From the NCBI GenBank assembly GCA_003104995.1, contig PQAO01000021.1, positions 124,001 through 188,000 on the forward strand: DNA of 64,000 nt. The letters run 5' to 3'. The notes under the pieces are model-generated. The model did not search any database, was not told where the DNA came from, and worked only from the letters and a program-made list of their open reading frames with translations. The first letter of the stretch is position 1. Each line of letters opens with the position of its first letter. The position numbers and the translations under genes were made by a program. This document shows positions 1-8,281 of the stretch, one piece after another. Origin of the DNA: Dehalococcoidia bacterium. Lineage in GTDB: Bacteria; Chloroflexota; Dehalococcoidia; Tepidiformales; Tepidiformaceae.

Positions 1-137
1 GCTAACCGCCCCAACGCGGAAGACTCAGTGTACCACGCCCCCGGATTCGTTCCACACCGGTCCCAAACTTCCGTGTGTTACACTCTGGCCCTGCGGACAC
101 CGTGCCGCCCACAACCAAAGACGATACCGGCTCCGAC

Positions 138-375
138 CGGGACGAGTAGCCAGCTGCTCCCCAGAGAGTCCGCGCCACAGGCTGAAAGCGCGGCGCCAGG
201 CAGGCGAAAACCACCCGCGAGCCTGCTCCGAAGCCTCCTTCCCGCGGGAAGGACGATAAGGAAGCACGAACCGGCCCCGTTACCGGCCCACAACGAGTCT
301 GGCGCGCCCGCGCGCCGGTGAAGTTGGGTGGAACCACGAGCGCGACTCTCGTCCCAGCACGGAGCGCGCTTTTTG
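138..375 (+). promoter_or_regulatory. T-box riboswitch (tRNA-Thr sensing leader of thrS)
   Basis: Stem I features are visible: GACGAGTAG near its 5' base, the AGAGAG bulge at 163-168 and GGCTGAAAG-type distal loop sequence near 180. Two ACC triplets at 210-215 (GAAAACCACC) can serve as the threonine specifier. The antiterminator core GGGTGGAACCACG lies at 326-338 with CTCGTCCC downstream. A competing terminator pairs GCGCG(A)CTC with GAGCGCGC and ends in TTTTT at 370-374. In the family, uncharged tRNA pairs with specifier and T-box and permits readthrough, so thrS should be induced by threonine starvation. The exact 5' edge of stem I is approximate. Confidence 0.9.
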
Positions 376-527
376 CTGAGGTCTGGCGCATTCGGTCCTC
401 GGCACCCGCCCGGAGGTGGTTCCTGTGTTGCTTTCGAATCGGTCCATCGCGGACCCGCGCGCCACGGCGAACACTACCTCGCGGCTTGCGGCCGCCTGTC
501 GAATCTTCCATCCCTGAAGCCCACTCA

Positions 528-548
528 CCAACGGCCAACGGCCAACGG
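528..548 (+). repeat. Three tandem CCAACGG heptamers in the thrS leader
   Basis: Three perfect head-to-tail copies of a 7-base unit sit between the T-box terminator and the thrS ribosome binding site. They have no coding role that I can see. A comparable short tandem repeat precedes sucD. Confidence 0.8.
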
Positions 549-565
549 CCCCACCGAGGACTACC

Positions 566-2356
566 ATGCCAGAACAACTCGAATCCCACGTCGATCTGGG
601 CTCCCTCCCGAAGGAAGAGCGCCTCGCCCGGATGCGCCACTCCGCCGCCCACGTGCTTGCCGAAGCCATGGTCGAGCTCTTCCCCGATGCCGAGCTCGGT
701 ATCGGCCCGCCGATCGACACCGGCTTCTACTACGACTTCCGCCTCCCCCGCTCGCTCACGCCCGATGACCTGACCTGGCTCGAAGACCGCATGCGCAAGA
801 GCGTGAAAGGCAAGCACCCCTACCGCATGGCCGCCATCACGAAAGCCGAAGCAGAACAGCAGTGGAAGGACCAGCCCTTCAAACTCGACCTGCTTTCCGA
901 GATCGAGGAGGGCAACGTCACCCAGTGCACCCACGCTGCGTTTACCGACCTCTGCCGCGGCGGGCACGTAAACCACACCGGGGAGATCGGCGCGTTCAAG
1001 CTCACGAGCATCGCCGGGGCCTACTGGCGCGGCAGCGAGAGGAATCCTCAGCTCCAGCGCGTCTACGGGGCCCTCTTCGAAACGCCCGAAGAACTGGCCG
1101 AGTATGAGCACCAGCTCGAAGAAGCCCGCCGCCGCGACCACCGCCGCATCGGCAAGGAGATGAAGCTCTTCGAACTCTTCGACGAGGTGGGTCCCGGGCA
1201 TGTCGTCTGGCTCCCGAACGGTGCCACCATCCGCCGCGAGCTCATGCGCTGGATGGAGGACCTGGAAATCGAACTCGGCTACCTCCATGTGGTCACGCCG
1301 AACGTCTCGAAGCGCCAGCTCTACGTGAAGTCCGGCCACTGGGACCACTTCCACGAGTCCATGTACCCCGTGATGGAGCGCGACGACGAAGAGTACGTCC
1401 TCCGGCCGATGAACTGCCCGTCCCACATCATGGTGTTCGCCGCCGAACTTCACTCCTACCGCGAACTGCCTATGCGGATCGCCGAATTCGGCAACATGCA
1501 CCGCTGGGAAAAGAGCGGCCAGGTCACCGGCATGAGCCGCGTCCGCATCATGACCCTCAACGACGCCCACATCTTCTGCGCCGATGTCGAACAGGTAGAA
1601 GCCGAGGTCGAAGGCGTGCTCCACCTCATGGAGAAGGTCTATGGCACCCTCGGCCTGAAGAACTACCGCTACCGCCTCTCCCTCGGCGACCCCGAAAACA
1701 AGGAGAAGTACGTCGACAACCCGCCCATGTGGGAAAGAGGCGAAGCCTTGCTCCGCCGTGTGCTAAACAAGGTCGGCCTCGAATACTTCGAGGCCAAAGA
1801 CGAGGCTGCGTTCTACGGACCGAAGATCGACGTCCAGTTCATGACCGCCCAGGGCAAGGAAGAGACGCTGGTCACCGTCCAGGTCGACTTCCACTTCCCC
1901 CACCAGTTCGGTCTCGAATACGTCGGCGAAGATGGCGAGCGCCATGAGCCGATCATCGTCCACCGGGGCGTGATCTCCACGATGGAACGCATGGTGGCGC
2001 TGCTCATCGAGGAGTACGAAGGCAACTTCCCGCTCTGGCTCGCGCCCCAGCAGGCGGTCGTGATCCCCATCGCCGACCGCCACATCGAGTACGCGAACGA
2101 GGTCGCAGCGCAGCTCAAAGCCCACCGCCTCCGGGCCGAGGTCGATGCCCGCGGCGAACGCATGAACGCCAAGATCCGCGACGCCCAGTTGCGCAAGGTG
2201 CCCTACATGCTCGTCGTCGGCGACCGCGAGGCCGAGGCGAAGTCGGCCTCGCTGCGGGTCCGCGGCGGCGGCGATGTCGGCGCCGTCCCGGTGGCCGACA
2301 TCGCCGAGCGGCTCCGGAAGGAGCGCGACGACAAGTCGCTGACGCTCTGGGCATGA
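566..2356 (+). CDS. thrS: Threonine--tRNA ligase
   Basis: Charges tRNA-Thr with threonine in the cytoplasm. The editing domain carries HSAAH (H25, H29) and the matching C130/H134 of CRGGH. The catalytic core has the zinc Cys in RPMNCPSH (C284), motif 2 around FGNMHRWEKSGQVTGMSRVR and motif 3 around HRGVISTMERMVALLIEEY, followed by an anticodon-binding domain beginning VVIPIADRH. At 596 residues it is shorter than the usual 640 because the N-terminal TGS domain is absent; the protein starts directly at the editing domain. The ATG has GAGG about 8 bases upstream. Expression should be controlled by the T-box leader. Confidence 0.98.
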   Translation: MPEQLESHVDLGSLPKEERLARMRHSAAHVLAEAMVELFPDAELGIGPPIDTGFYYDFRLPRSLTPDDLTWLEDRMRKSVKGKHPYRMAAITKAEAEQQWKDQPFKLDLLSEIEEGNVTQCTHAAFTDLCRGGHVNHTGEIGAFKLTSIAGAYWRGSERNPQLQRVYGALFETPEELAEYEHQLEEARRRDHRRIGKEMKLFELFDEVGPGHVVWLPNGATIRRELMRWMEDLEIELGYLHVVTPNVSKRQLYVKSGHWDHFHESMYPVMERDDEEYVLRPMNCPSHIMVFAAELHSYRELPMRIAEFGNMHRWEKSGQVTGMSRVRIMTLNDAHIFCADVEQVEAEVEGVLHLMEKVYGTLGLKNYRYRLSLGDPENKEKYVDNPPMWERGEALLRRVLNKVGLEYFEAKDEAAFYGPKIDVQFMTAQGKEETLVTVQVDFHFPHQFGLEYVGEDGERHEPIIVHRGVISTMERMVALLIEEYEGNFPLWLAPQQAVVIPIADRHIEYANEVAAQLKAHRLRAEVDARGERMNAKIRDAQLRKVPYMLVVGDREAEAKSASLRVRGGGDVGAVPVADIAERLRKERDDKSLTLWA

Positions 2357-2363
2357 AGCCCCC

Positions 2364-2389
2364 AGGGGCGGGGGCTCGCTGAAGCCCCT
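2364..2389 (+). terminator. Weak hairpin after thrS
   Basis: AGGGGC pairs with GCCCCT eight bases after the thrS stop. No run of T follows, so it is at best a weak or factor-dependent terminator or an mRNA-stabilising hairpin. Confidence 0.3.
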
Positions 2390-2439
2390 ACACTGTTTCC
2401 CTGATTGCCCGGGTCCCGGGCCCGGGCCAGCATGGGCCG

Positions 2440-3147
2440 ATGAAAAAGCTTCTCTTTGGATTCTGTGCCGCCCTCTCGTTGTTCGCCCTCGTCGCCTGCG
2501 GCGGCGACGATGACGCCGGCAACGGCAACGGCAACGGCAACGGTGGCGGCGGCAGCGGACCCACCTCCAGCGCGGGCAGCGACGCAACTCCCACCGCCGA
2601 AGACCTTGAACGCCTCTCCACCATCGATATCCCGGGCTTCACCCGGTCCGACAGCCGGGTGATTGCCTCGGCCGCCAACGCGCTCTACACGTCCACCGAA
2701 GAGACCGCGGGCGGGGCGAACATCCTGGTCACAGTCCGGGTCGCCGGCTGTGACCCGTTCATCTGCGGCACCCTCGACCCGAAAGACTACGAAGACGCCG
2801 AAGCGCAGCGCAACCTGAAGTCCGTGCTTTCGACGGCGCTTATCGAGAGCCCCGGCCTCGTGTGGGACTTCGGCTCGACCGAACTCGCTCCCGGGAAGAC
2901 GGGCCTCCACACCTACGCCGCCGGCTATCTCGAGACGACGGAAGCGTCCGGAACTTCGCGCGTATCCGCGAACGCCTACCGCGCCTGGTACCACGACGGC
3001 AACCTGCACATCTACATCGAGGCCTTCCAGCGCGGTGGCGATTCGCCCCAGTCGCTCGACGACGTAACGACGCTGATGTCCATGGCCGAAGCGGAGAAGG
3101 CCGCCAAAGATGTATTCGCCGCCTTCGCCCCTGAGTTCGGCAAGTAA
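2440..3147 (+). CDS. Putative lipoprotein of unknown function
   Basis: The 235-residue product begins with a lysine-containing n-region, a hydrophobic stretch and the lipobox LVAC, so it should be lipidated at Cys20 and held on the outer face of the membrane. A low-complexity Gly/Asn spacer follows, encoded by a run of GGCAAC codons around 2518-2545, then a mature domain of about 190 residues that I do not recognise. It contains one Cys pair (GCDPFICG) that might form a disulfide. It ends four bases from the stop of the convergent esterase gene. No clear Shine-Dalgarno is visible. Confidence 0.75.
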   Translation: MKKLLFGFCAALSLFALVACGGDDDAGNGNGNGNGGGGSGPTSSAGSDATPTAEDLERLSTIDIPGFTRSDSRVIASAANALYTSTEETAGGANILVTVRVAGCDPFICGTLDPKDYEDAEAQRNLKSVLSTALIESPGLVWDFGSTELAPGKTGLHTYAAGYLETTEASGTSRVSANAYRAWYHDGNLHIYIEAFQRGGDSPQSLDDVTTLMSMAEAEKAAKDVFAAFAPEFGK

Positions 3148-3151
3148 CGCG

Positions 3152-4180
3152 TCAGCGCGACTCGAAGAACTCCCAAACAGCGCGCGTCGCGTCGAGTTCC
3201 TGCGATGGCGTGCCCTGGAGCGACGTCGTTCGCGCCGGCATCTTCCCTCCGGGCCAGGGATGGTCGGCGCCCGCGATGACGACAAGCGAAGCTGTCGTTC
3301 CGCCTGCGCATCCGCTCCACGTCGTAGTGGTGAGTGCGCCCTCGACCACGGTCGAGGGCACACTCGTGCAGGCAAAGCCTGTGGTCCACCGCCGCATGGA
3401 CTCCTCCATCGACACATAGCTCACGCCGCTGATTGAGCGTGTCCCCTCTCCGCCTTCGATCGGGTGATTCCTGTCCGAGTCCCCGTGGATGGTCAGCAAG
3501 TCGACGCCCGTCGCGGGTGTGCAGACCGGGATTTCGAGCGAGCCGGCCACGGGCGCTGCCGCTGCCACCATCTCGCTGCGCTGGCACGCGAACCGGAACG
3601 TCATCATCGCGCCATTCGAATGCCCCGTAATGAACACTCGTTCGCGGTTCACCGGCAGCGTTGCTGCCAGGTGTTCGATCAGCGCCGCCAGGAAGCCCAC
3701 GTCATCGATGTCCGTCCGGGCCGCCCCTCCGCAGCACGCGCCCGCGTTCCACGTCCGGTCGACTCCGTCAGGGAAGGCGATGACGAATCCCTCGGCTTCG
3801 GCCAGGTCCTCGAACCGCGACGTCTCGGCCAACTGGTCGCCTGAACCCAATCCACCGTGCAGGGCAACCACCAGGGCCAGGTTCGAACCCTCCCCGGCTT
3901 GCGTTGGCACATACAACCGGTAGCTTCGCTCCAGGCCGTCGTGCCTGATGGTTCCCCTTGTCGTTCCGGTCTCGAACTGGAGCGGCCGGGGAGTCGATGT
4001 CGCCGCCGGGTTGCTGTCTGTTGATGGCGTCCCACCGCCAACCGGCGAAGGTGAGTCCGCCGCCACCGAGGGGCTCGCCGGCGCGGGCTCTGCTTCGCTC
4101 CCCCGGTCGCGGCAACCGGCCAGGAAGACGATGGGGGCCACGGCCAGCGCGACCCCCACCAGGAAATGCAGTCTTCGCAT
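3152..4180 (-). CDS. Secreted lipoprotein esterase, PHB depolymerase/LpqC-like alpha/beta hydrolase
   Basis: The product starts with a lipoprotein signal (lipobox FLAGC, Cys23) and a Pro/Ser/Thr-rich linker to about residue 65. An alpha/beta-hydrolase domain follows with the oxyanion-region ALHGG and the nucleophile elbow GHSNG (Ser188), typical of LpqC, feruloyl esterase and extracellular PHB depolymerase relatives. Later IHGDSD and ADHPWPGG segments are positioned to supply the acidic residue and His. It probably cleaves ester substrates at the cell surface; the exact substrate cannot be read from sequence. The length of 342 residues is normal for the family. Confidence 0.85.
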   Translation of the reverse strand: MRRLHFLVGVALAVAPIVFLAGCRDRGSEAEPAPASPSVAADSPSPVGGGTPSTDSNPAATSTPRPLQFETGTTRGTIRHDGLERSYRLYVPTQAGEGSNLALVVALHGGLGSGDQLAETSRFEDLAEAEGFVIAFPDGVDRTWNAGACCGGAARTDIDDVGFLAALIEHLAATLPVNRERVFITGHSNGAMMTFRFACQRSEMVAAAAPVAGSLEIPVCTPATGVDLLTIHGDSDRNHPIEGGEGTRSISGVSYVSMEESMRRWTTGFACTSVPSTVVEGALTTTTWSGCAGGTTASLVVIAGADHPWPGGKMPARTTSLQGTPSQELDATRAVWEFFESR

Positions 4181-4203
4181 GCTGCCAGTATGCGCCTGAT
4201 CGG

Positions 4204-4596
4204 CTACGAAACGGCAGCTACCGCCTCGCCTTCGACCACCGACTCGCCGTTCTGATTCACCGTCACGACCTTGATTGTCGCGAGGCCATCCTCGACCTTC
4301 GTGACTTCGAGTTGCGCCGTGAGCGTGTCGCCAGGCCAGACTTGCTTGGTGAAGCGGACGCCGTACTTCTTCAGCGCCGTCACGCCGAGCCAGTCTGTCA
4401 GCGCCCGCCCGGTCAGCCCCATCGAGAGCATCCCGTGCGCGAACACCGACGGGTAGCCCGCCATCTTCTGGGCCGCGCCTTCATCGTGGTGCAGCGGGTT
4501 GAAGTCACCGCTCGCACCTGCGTACTTCACGATGTGCGTGCGGTTCACAGTCTCGATCACGACCTGCTCGTGCTTGTCGCCAACCTTGAGTGCCAT
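4204..4596 (-). CDS. MaoC-like dehydratase
   Basis: A 130-residue single hotdog-fold protein of the (R)-specific enoyl-CoA hydratase/MaoC family, hydrating trans-2-enoyl-CoA thioesters. The hydratase signature is visible as SGDFNPLHHDEGAA with the catalytic Asp and His, followed by FAHGMLSMG. The Shine-Dalgarno GGGAGGA lies 7 bases before the ATG. It follows a second MaoC-type gene with a 14-base gap, so the two probably form a heterodimeric hydratase or dehydratase, as often seen in steroid and branched fatty acid catabolism. Confidence 0.93.
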   Translation of the reverse strand: MALKVGDKHEQVVIETVNRTHIVKYAGASGDFNPLHHDEGAAQKMAGYPSVFAHGMLSMGLTGRALTDWLGVTALKKYGVRFTKQVWPGDTLTAQLEVTKVEDGLATIKVVTVNQNGESVVEGEAVAAVS

Positions 4597-4610
4597 GTTG
4601 GTGTCCTCCC

Positions 4611-5093
4611 CTACTGATCCACGGCGCGTTCGGTCTGGACGCCGACGCTGGTGGCGGTGACGCAGAGGACGCCGTCCTGGTTGCGGTACTCGGTGACGCT
4701 CTCAGAGAACATCAGCTTCCCGCCGCGGCGGCCCTCCTTTTCCCAGCGGTTGCCGGGACGGTTCGTCACGGTCAGGGTGTCGCCGACGTGGATCGGGTGG
4801 TGGTACTCGTAGTGCTGCTCAGCGTGGAGCCCACGGCCGAGCCCGCCGCCCCCGCCTCCTCCCTCCGGGCGCTGCGGGGCCGGGTCCTTGCGCGGCCGGG
4901 TCAGGTCCAGCGGGTAGTTCGGCTGCCAGTGCGCGCTGCATTGCACGAACGTCGGCGGCACAACGATGCCACCCACCGCCTTTGTTGCGGGGTCGTTTGG
5001 GTCCGAGTACTCGGGCCGGATGTCGAGGACCGACCGCGCGAACAGCATCACCTGCGTGCGGTCGACCGGGAATTCATATCCCTCGTCTGCCAT
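4611..5093 (-). CDS. FAS1-like/MaoC N-terminal dehydratase subunit
   Basis: A 160-residue hotdog protein of the MaoC N-terminal type (FAS1-like dehydratase). Features are VPPTF near the start of the core and the YHHPIHVGDTLTV strand typical of the non-catalytic partner subunit. A Gly-rich loop (RPEGGGGGGGLGRG) is inserted in the middle. I chose the start at 5093 because GGAG lies 7 bases upstream and the family begins here; an open frame continues further upstream without homology. It is probably cotranscribed with the catalytic MaoC gene downstream and acts on acyl-CoA. Confidence 0.88.
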   Translation of the reverse strand: MADEGYEFPVDRTQVMLFARSVLDIRPEYSDPNDPATKAVGGIVVPPTFVQCSAHWQPNYPLDLTRPRKDPAPQRPEGGGGGGGLGRGLHAEQHYEYHHPIHVGDTLTVTNRPGNRWEKEGRRGGKLMFSESVTEYRNQDGVLCVTATSVGVQTERAVDQ

Positions 5094-5229
5094 GAGGTTC
5101 TCCTTCGGAATCTGGGAATGCGCAGCCGATGGTACCGGAGGGTTCCTCACACCGCCACAGATGCTGGTCGGGCCCGAAACGGGTGTTTCGGTGTAGTGGT
5201 GTTCTGGTGCGTTGGTGTATGATCGACGC

Positions 5230-5502
5230 ATGGCTCGACTCACCATCACTCTTTCTGACGAGCGCCACCAGCAGCTCAGACTCCAGGCAGCCCGCGAAGG
5301 GACGACCATCGGGAAGCTCATCGAATCGGCGCTCGAAGAGCGGGACGAGGCGGCACGCCGAACGGCTCTCGCGCTCGCCGACAAGGCCCGAACTACGGCC
5401 GCAAGGACCATGGCTGGCATGTCGGATGACGAGGTTGAGCGGTGGGTCGCGGCAGAAGTCCGCAGCTATCGCGCCAGCCGGGGCGTTCGATCGGCATCGT
5501 GA
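5230..5502 (+). CDS. Ribbon-helix-helix type antitoxin (CopG-like)
   Basis: A 90-residue protein beginning MARLTITLSDERHQQL, the beta-strand and first helix of a ribbon-helix-helix DNA-binding fold, followed by REGTTIGKLIESALEER. Its stop overlaps the start of the PIN-domain gene (GTGA), the arrangement of VapB-type antitoxins that bind toxin and autoregulate. An in-frame ATG at 5212 would add MVYDRR; the later start fits the family better. Its upstream region has no strong Shine-Dalgarno. Confidence 0.85.
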   Translation: MARLTITLSDERHQQLRLQAAREGTTIGKLIESALEERDEAARRTALALADKARTTAARTMAGMSDDEVERWVAAEVRSYRASRGVRSAS

Positions 5503-5927
5503 CGCGTGACGTCATCCTGGACGCAAATGTGATCGTCAGCGCGCAACTGGTTCAGCATCCGCTCGCGCCACCGTTTCGGCTTTTCGTCGCAGCTCTGGGG
5601 GGCCCGATACAGAACCACGTTTCACCGCAGCTGCTCGACGAGTACCGTGGTGTCTTGCTTCGTCCGTCGGTCGCTCGACGCCACGGGCTCTCGCCCTCGG
5701 AGGTTCATCAGGTGGTCGAAGTGGTGCGGCGATTCGCCATAGAACTCAGCCCGCCGCGTTCATTGGTGGCGGCTCCCGATGCCAACGATCAACACGTCTG
5801 GGATATGCTCGCCGCCTACCATGAACTCATGCTGGTCACTGGCGACCCACCACTGCTCGCCAGTCGAGATTTCCCCGGCCGGATCCTGTCCCCGCGGGAC
5901 TTCGTCGACCGCTTCCTCGCGACCTAA
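5499..5927 (+). CDS. PIN-domain toxin (COG1569/VapC-like)
   Basis: A 142-residue PIN-family ribonuclease. Catalytic acidic residues are visible in VILDANVIVSA near the N-terminus, in LLDEYRGVL, in PDANDQHVWDMLAAY and in LVTGDPPLL, the pattern of the putative toxin, PIN family group. The GTG start overlaps the antitoxin stop, showing translational coupling. The 3' end overlaps the convergent coaE by four bases. The expected role is growth-inhibiting RNA cleavage when the antitoxin is lost; the target RNA cannot be inferred. Confidence 0.88.
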   Translation: MTRDVILDANVIVSAQLVQHPLAPPFRLFVAALGGPIQNHVSPQLLDEYRGVLLRPSVARRHGLSPSEVHQVVEVVRRFAIELSPPRSLVAAPDANDQHVWDMLAAYHELMLVTGDPPLLASRDFPGRILSPRDFVDRFLAT

Positions 5928-6679
5928 TCTTCCTTCTTCGCCTCGCCCTCGATCGTCACGCCCGTCTTCGCAAGGCGCTCCTTGTTGCGCTCCAGGAACG
6001 CTGCCCACCACGCCGGGAACTTCGACTCCACGGTCCCGCCCGCCTCCCGCACCGCCAGGATGCGGTCGAGTTCGGCACTCACCGCATCTCGCAGCTCGTC
6101 CATGGTCCCGTTGTTCCTGTAGACCCAGTCGGCCCCGTGAGCGCGGATCTCCAGCGGGATCATGCTCGCAAGCCGCTGGTTCGCTTCCTCTTCCGACATA
6201 CCGCGCGTCTCCAGCAGTCGCTGCCGCGCCACATCGTTGTCCACGCCGATGAGCCACGTCTGATCGCACCAGCGGGCGTAGCCGGGCTCCATCAGGTTCA
6301 CCGCTTCCATCACGCAGATCTGATCCGGCCCGAGTTCAGCCCGCCAGCGATCGATTTCGGCCTTGATCGCCTCGGTGATCGAACCCATCGCCCGGGTGAG
6401 CTTGTTCATCTCCTCGGGCTTTCCGAAGACCTTCGCCCCGAGGATCTTCCGGTCAACATAACCGTCCGGGCCGACGACTTCGCGGCCGAACGCCTCCACC
6501 ACCCGGTCGAAGCCCGGCGTCCCGGGGTCGTACAACCGGTGGACGAGCTTGTCGGCATCGCAGTGGTGCGCGCCTCGCTCCACAAGAAGTTGCCCCACGG
6601 TCGACTTGCCCGCGGCTATCGTGCCCGCCAACCCGATGACAAGGCAGGAATGAGGATTCAGGACTTCGGACTTAGTCAT
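5924..6679 (-). CDS. coaE: Dephospho-CoA kinase
   Basis: Phosphorylates the 3'-hydroxyl of dephospho-CoA, the last step of coenzyme A synthesis. The P-loop GLAGTIAAGKST is at residues 16-27, followed by HHCDADKLVHRLYDPG with the substrate-binding Asp, and ARQRLLETRGMSEEEANQRLASM, the conserved lid-region helix. The length of 251 is slightly long because of a C-terminal extension (ESKFPAWWAAFLERNKERL onwards). It overlaps the stop of the upstream four-helix-bundle gene by four bases. Confidence 0.93.
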   Translation of the reverse strand: MTKSEVLNPHSCLVIGLAGTIAAGKSTVGQLLVERGAHHCDADKLVHRLYDPGTPGFDRVVEAFGREVVGPDGYVDRKILGAKVFGKPEEMNKLTRAMGSITEAIKAEIDRWRAELGPDQICVMEAVNLMEPGYARWCDQTWLIGVDNDVARQRLLETRGMSEEEANQRLASMIPLEIRAHGADWVYRNNGTMDELRDAVSAELDRILAVREAGGTVESKFPAWWAAFLERNKERLAKTGVTIEGEAKKED

Positions 6680-7064
6680 TTCTTCCCTCGCTGTTCGTCT
6701 CGCTGTTTCTCAACTGCCTTTCGAAGGCCGGCGACGATGCGCGTGACCTCCTCAGCGATCGATTGCAGACGCGCACCTTCGCCCGGGCTGATGTAGTGCA
6801 CATCGATCGCGACATAGAGATGAGATCGGACCTCCGCGCATGACGCCTTGGCCACCGAAAGGAACTGGTGGAATTCGGCCCGATTTCCGCGTTCGAATCC
6901 CTCGGCGATATTTGCCATGATCGAAACACTGGCGCGCTGAATTTGTCCTGCGAGTCCGTAGTCACGGGCGAACTTCCCTTCCGCGGTCACAAGGTAGACC
7001 TCACGCGTCAGTTCCCGCGCCCCTGCCATGCGACCAATTCCTCAAATCGTTGGATGGCGGGCAT
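6676..7064 (-). pseudogene. Four-helix-bundle (23S rRNA intervening-sequence type) protein, frameshifted near its start
   Basis: The main open frame (from 7029) encodes a TIGR02436-type four-helix-bundle protein with the hallmark QIQRASVSIMANIAEGFERG and FHQFLSVAK segments, but lacks the usual first residues. They are present one frame away: an ATG at 7064 with GGAGG six bases upstream encodes MPAIQRFEELVAWQ, the classic family N-terminus, and the frame then breaks at a GGGG run (7020-7023). Adding one base joins VAWQ to ARELTREVY exactly. It is therefore a one-base deletion, a slippage-rescued gene or a sequencing error. A shorter protein could start at 7029. The family's function is not established. 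Confidence 0.8.
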
Positions 7065-7128
7065 CCCTTTCCTCCCGGACCGAGATGCCGGCCATCCTAA
7101 GTCCTAAGCCCTCTCGGCTCAGCCCTTC

Positions 7129-8277
7129 TTACGGCTGCTCGTTCGACATGATGATCGTGCCGCTCGCGGCGAACATCCCGCCGACGCCGTGGGCGACGCT
7201 GATCTTCGCTCCCGCCACCTGGGCCGGTGCCGTTCCACGCATCTGGCGCACGCTCTCCTGCAGCGCGTACATGCCGTACATGCCCGAGTGCGTGTAGCTG
7301 AGGCCACCGCCGTTGGTGTTCAAGGGCAGCTTGCCACCGGGCCGCGTGTTGCCATCCCAGATGAACTGGGCGGCCTCGCCACGCCCCACGAACCCGAGGT
7401 CTTCGAGTCCGTACAACGGCAGGTGCGCGAACGCGTCATAGATCATCAGGTGGTCCACGTCGTCGCGGCTGATGCCAGCCTCGGCGAACGCCGTCGGGCC
7501 TGCCACGCTGAACGCCCGCGACGAGGTGAAGTCCTCCATCTGGCTCACCAACGGCGTCTCAACCGATTCGCCTGTGCCGAGGATGTACACCGGCTTCGTC
7601 GGGAAGTCCTTCGCCCTGTCGGCCGAGGTCAGGATGAGCGCCCCGCCGCCATCCGTAACGAGACAACACATGAAGAGCCGGAACGGGTACGCGATCATCC
7701 GCGAGTTCAGCACGTCTTCGACGGTGATCGGGTCCTTCATCATGGCGTTCGGGTTCTTTGCCGCGTACTCCCGCTGGACCACCGCAACCATGGCGAGCTG
7801 TTCCTCGGTGATACCGTATTGCTTCATGTACCGCATCACCGGGACCGTGAACATGGTTGGCGCCCCCGTCGGCCCCGCCCATTGCTCGAATTGCGCGTTC
7901 AGTCCCTGGCGGCCGCCCGGGAATCCTCCCCGGCCAATCCCCGACTTGCCGCTTTCGCCATGGGTGATGAGGACCGTCGTGCAGAGGCCGCTCTCGATTG
8001 CCGCTGCCGCGTGGCGGACGTGGATCATGAACGAGCAGCCGCCAACCGAGGTACCGTCGACGTACTTCGGCGTGATCCCGAGGTAATACGCGACTTCGGT
8101 CGGGCTCGCGCCCGCGCAGGCGACCCCGTCGATGTCGGAGGGCTTGAGGCCGGTCTCCTTCATCGCGCGAATCGCCGACTCCGCATGGAGGCCGAGTTGC
8201 GAAAGTTCGGGGAACACGCCCAGCGGGCTCACCATCTCTGCCGCGCCAACAATGGCGACACTTCCTGGCTTCACCAC
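7129..8277 (-). CDS. Thiolase-family protein (SCP2-type acetyl-CoA acyltransferase)
   Basis: A 382-residue thiolase-fold protein of the lipid-transfer/SCP-x group: VAIVGAAE at the start, DGVACAGASPTEVAYYLG, VGGCSFMIHVRHAAAAIESG (Cys at the nucleophile position), NPNAMMKDPITVEDVLNSRMIAYPFRLFMCCLVTDGGGALI, and the C-terminal NTNGGGLSYTHSGMYG and HGVGGMFAASGTIIM. It probably cleaves or forms 3-ketoacyl-CoA in degradation of branched or steroid-like acids. The DUF35 partner gene lies four bases upstream in the same direction, a pairing typical of these thiolases. Confidence 0.9.
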   Translation of the reverse strand: MVKPGSVAIVGAAEMVSPLGVFPELSQLGLHAESAIRAMKETGLKPSDIDGVACAGASPTEVAYYLGITPKYVDGTSVGGCSFMIHVRHAAAAIESGLCTTVLITHGESGKSGIGRGGFPGGRQGLNAQFEQWAGPTGAPTMFTVPVMRYMKQYGITEEQLAMVAVVQREYAAKNPNAMMKDPITVEDVLNSRMIAYPFRLFMCCLVTDGGGALILTSADRAKDFPTKPVYILGTGESVETPLVSQMEDFTSSRAFSVAGPTAFAEAGISRDDVDHLMIYDAFAHLPLYGLEDLGFVGRGEAAQFIWDGNTRPGGKLPLNTNGGGLSYTHSGMYGMYALQESVRQMRGTAPAQVAGAKISVAHGVGGMFAASGTIIMSNEQP

Positions 8278-8281
8278 TGAA

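Noticed and set aside
2..1624. A 540-codon open frame on the minus strand over thrS
   Set aside because: It is antisense to an unmistakable thrS; its protein is an Ala/Gly/Val/His-rich mirror typical of codon bias in GC-rich genomes.
3880..3900. tRNA-like GGTTCGAAC stretch
   Set aside because: It lies inside the esterase coding sequence and no cloverleaf can be drawn around it. Similar TTCGAATCC at about 6892 is also within a gene.
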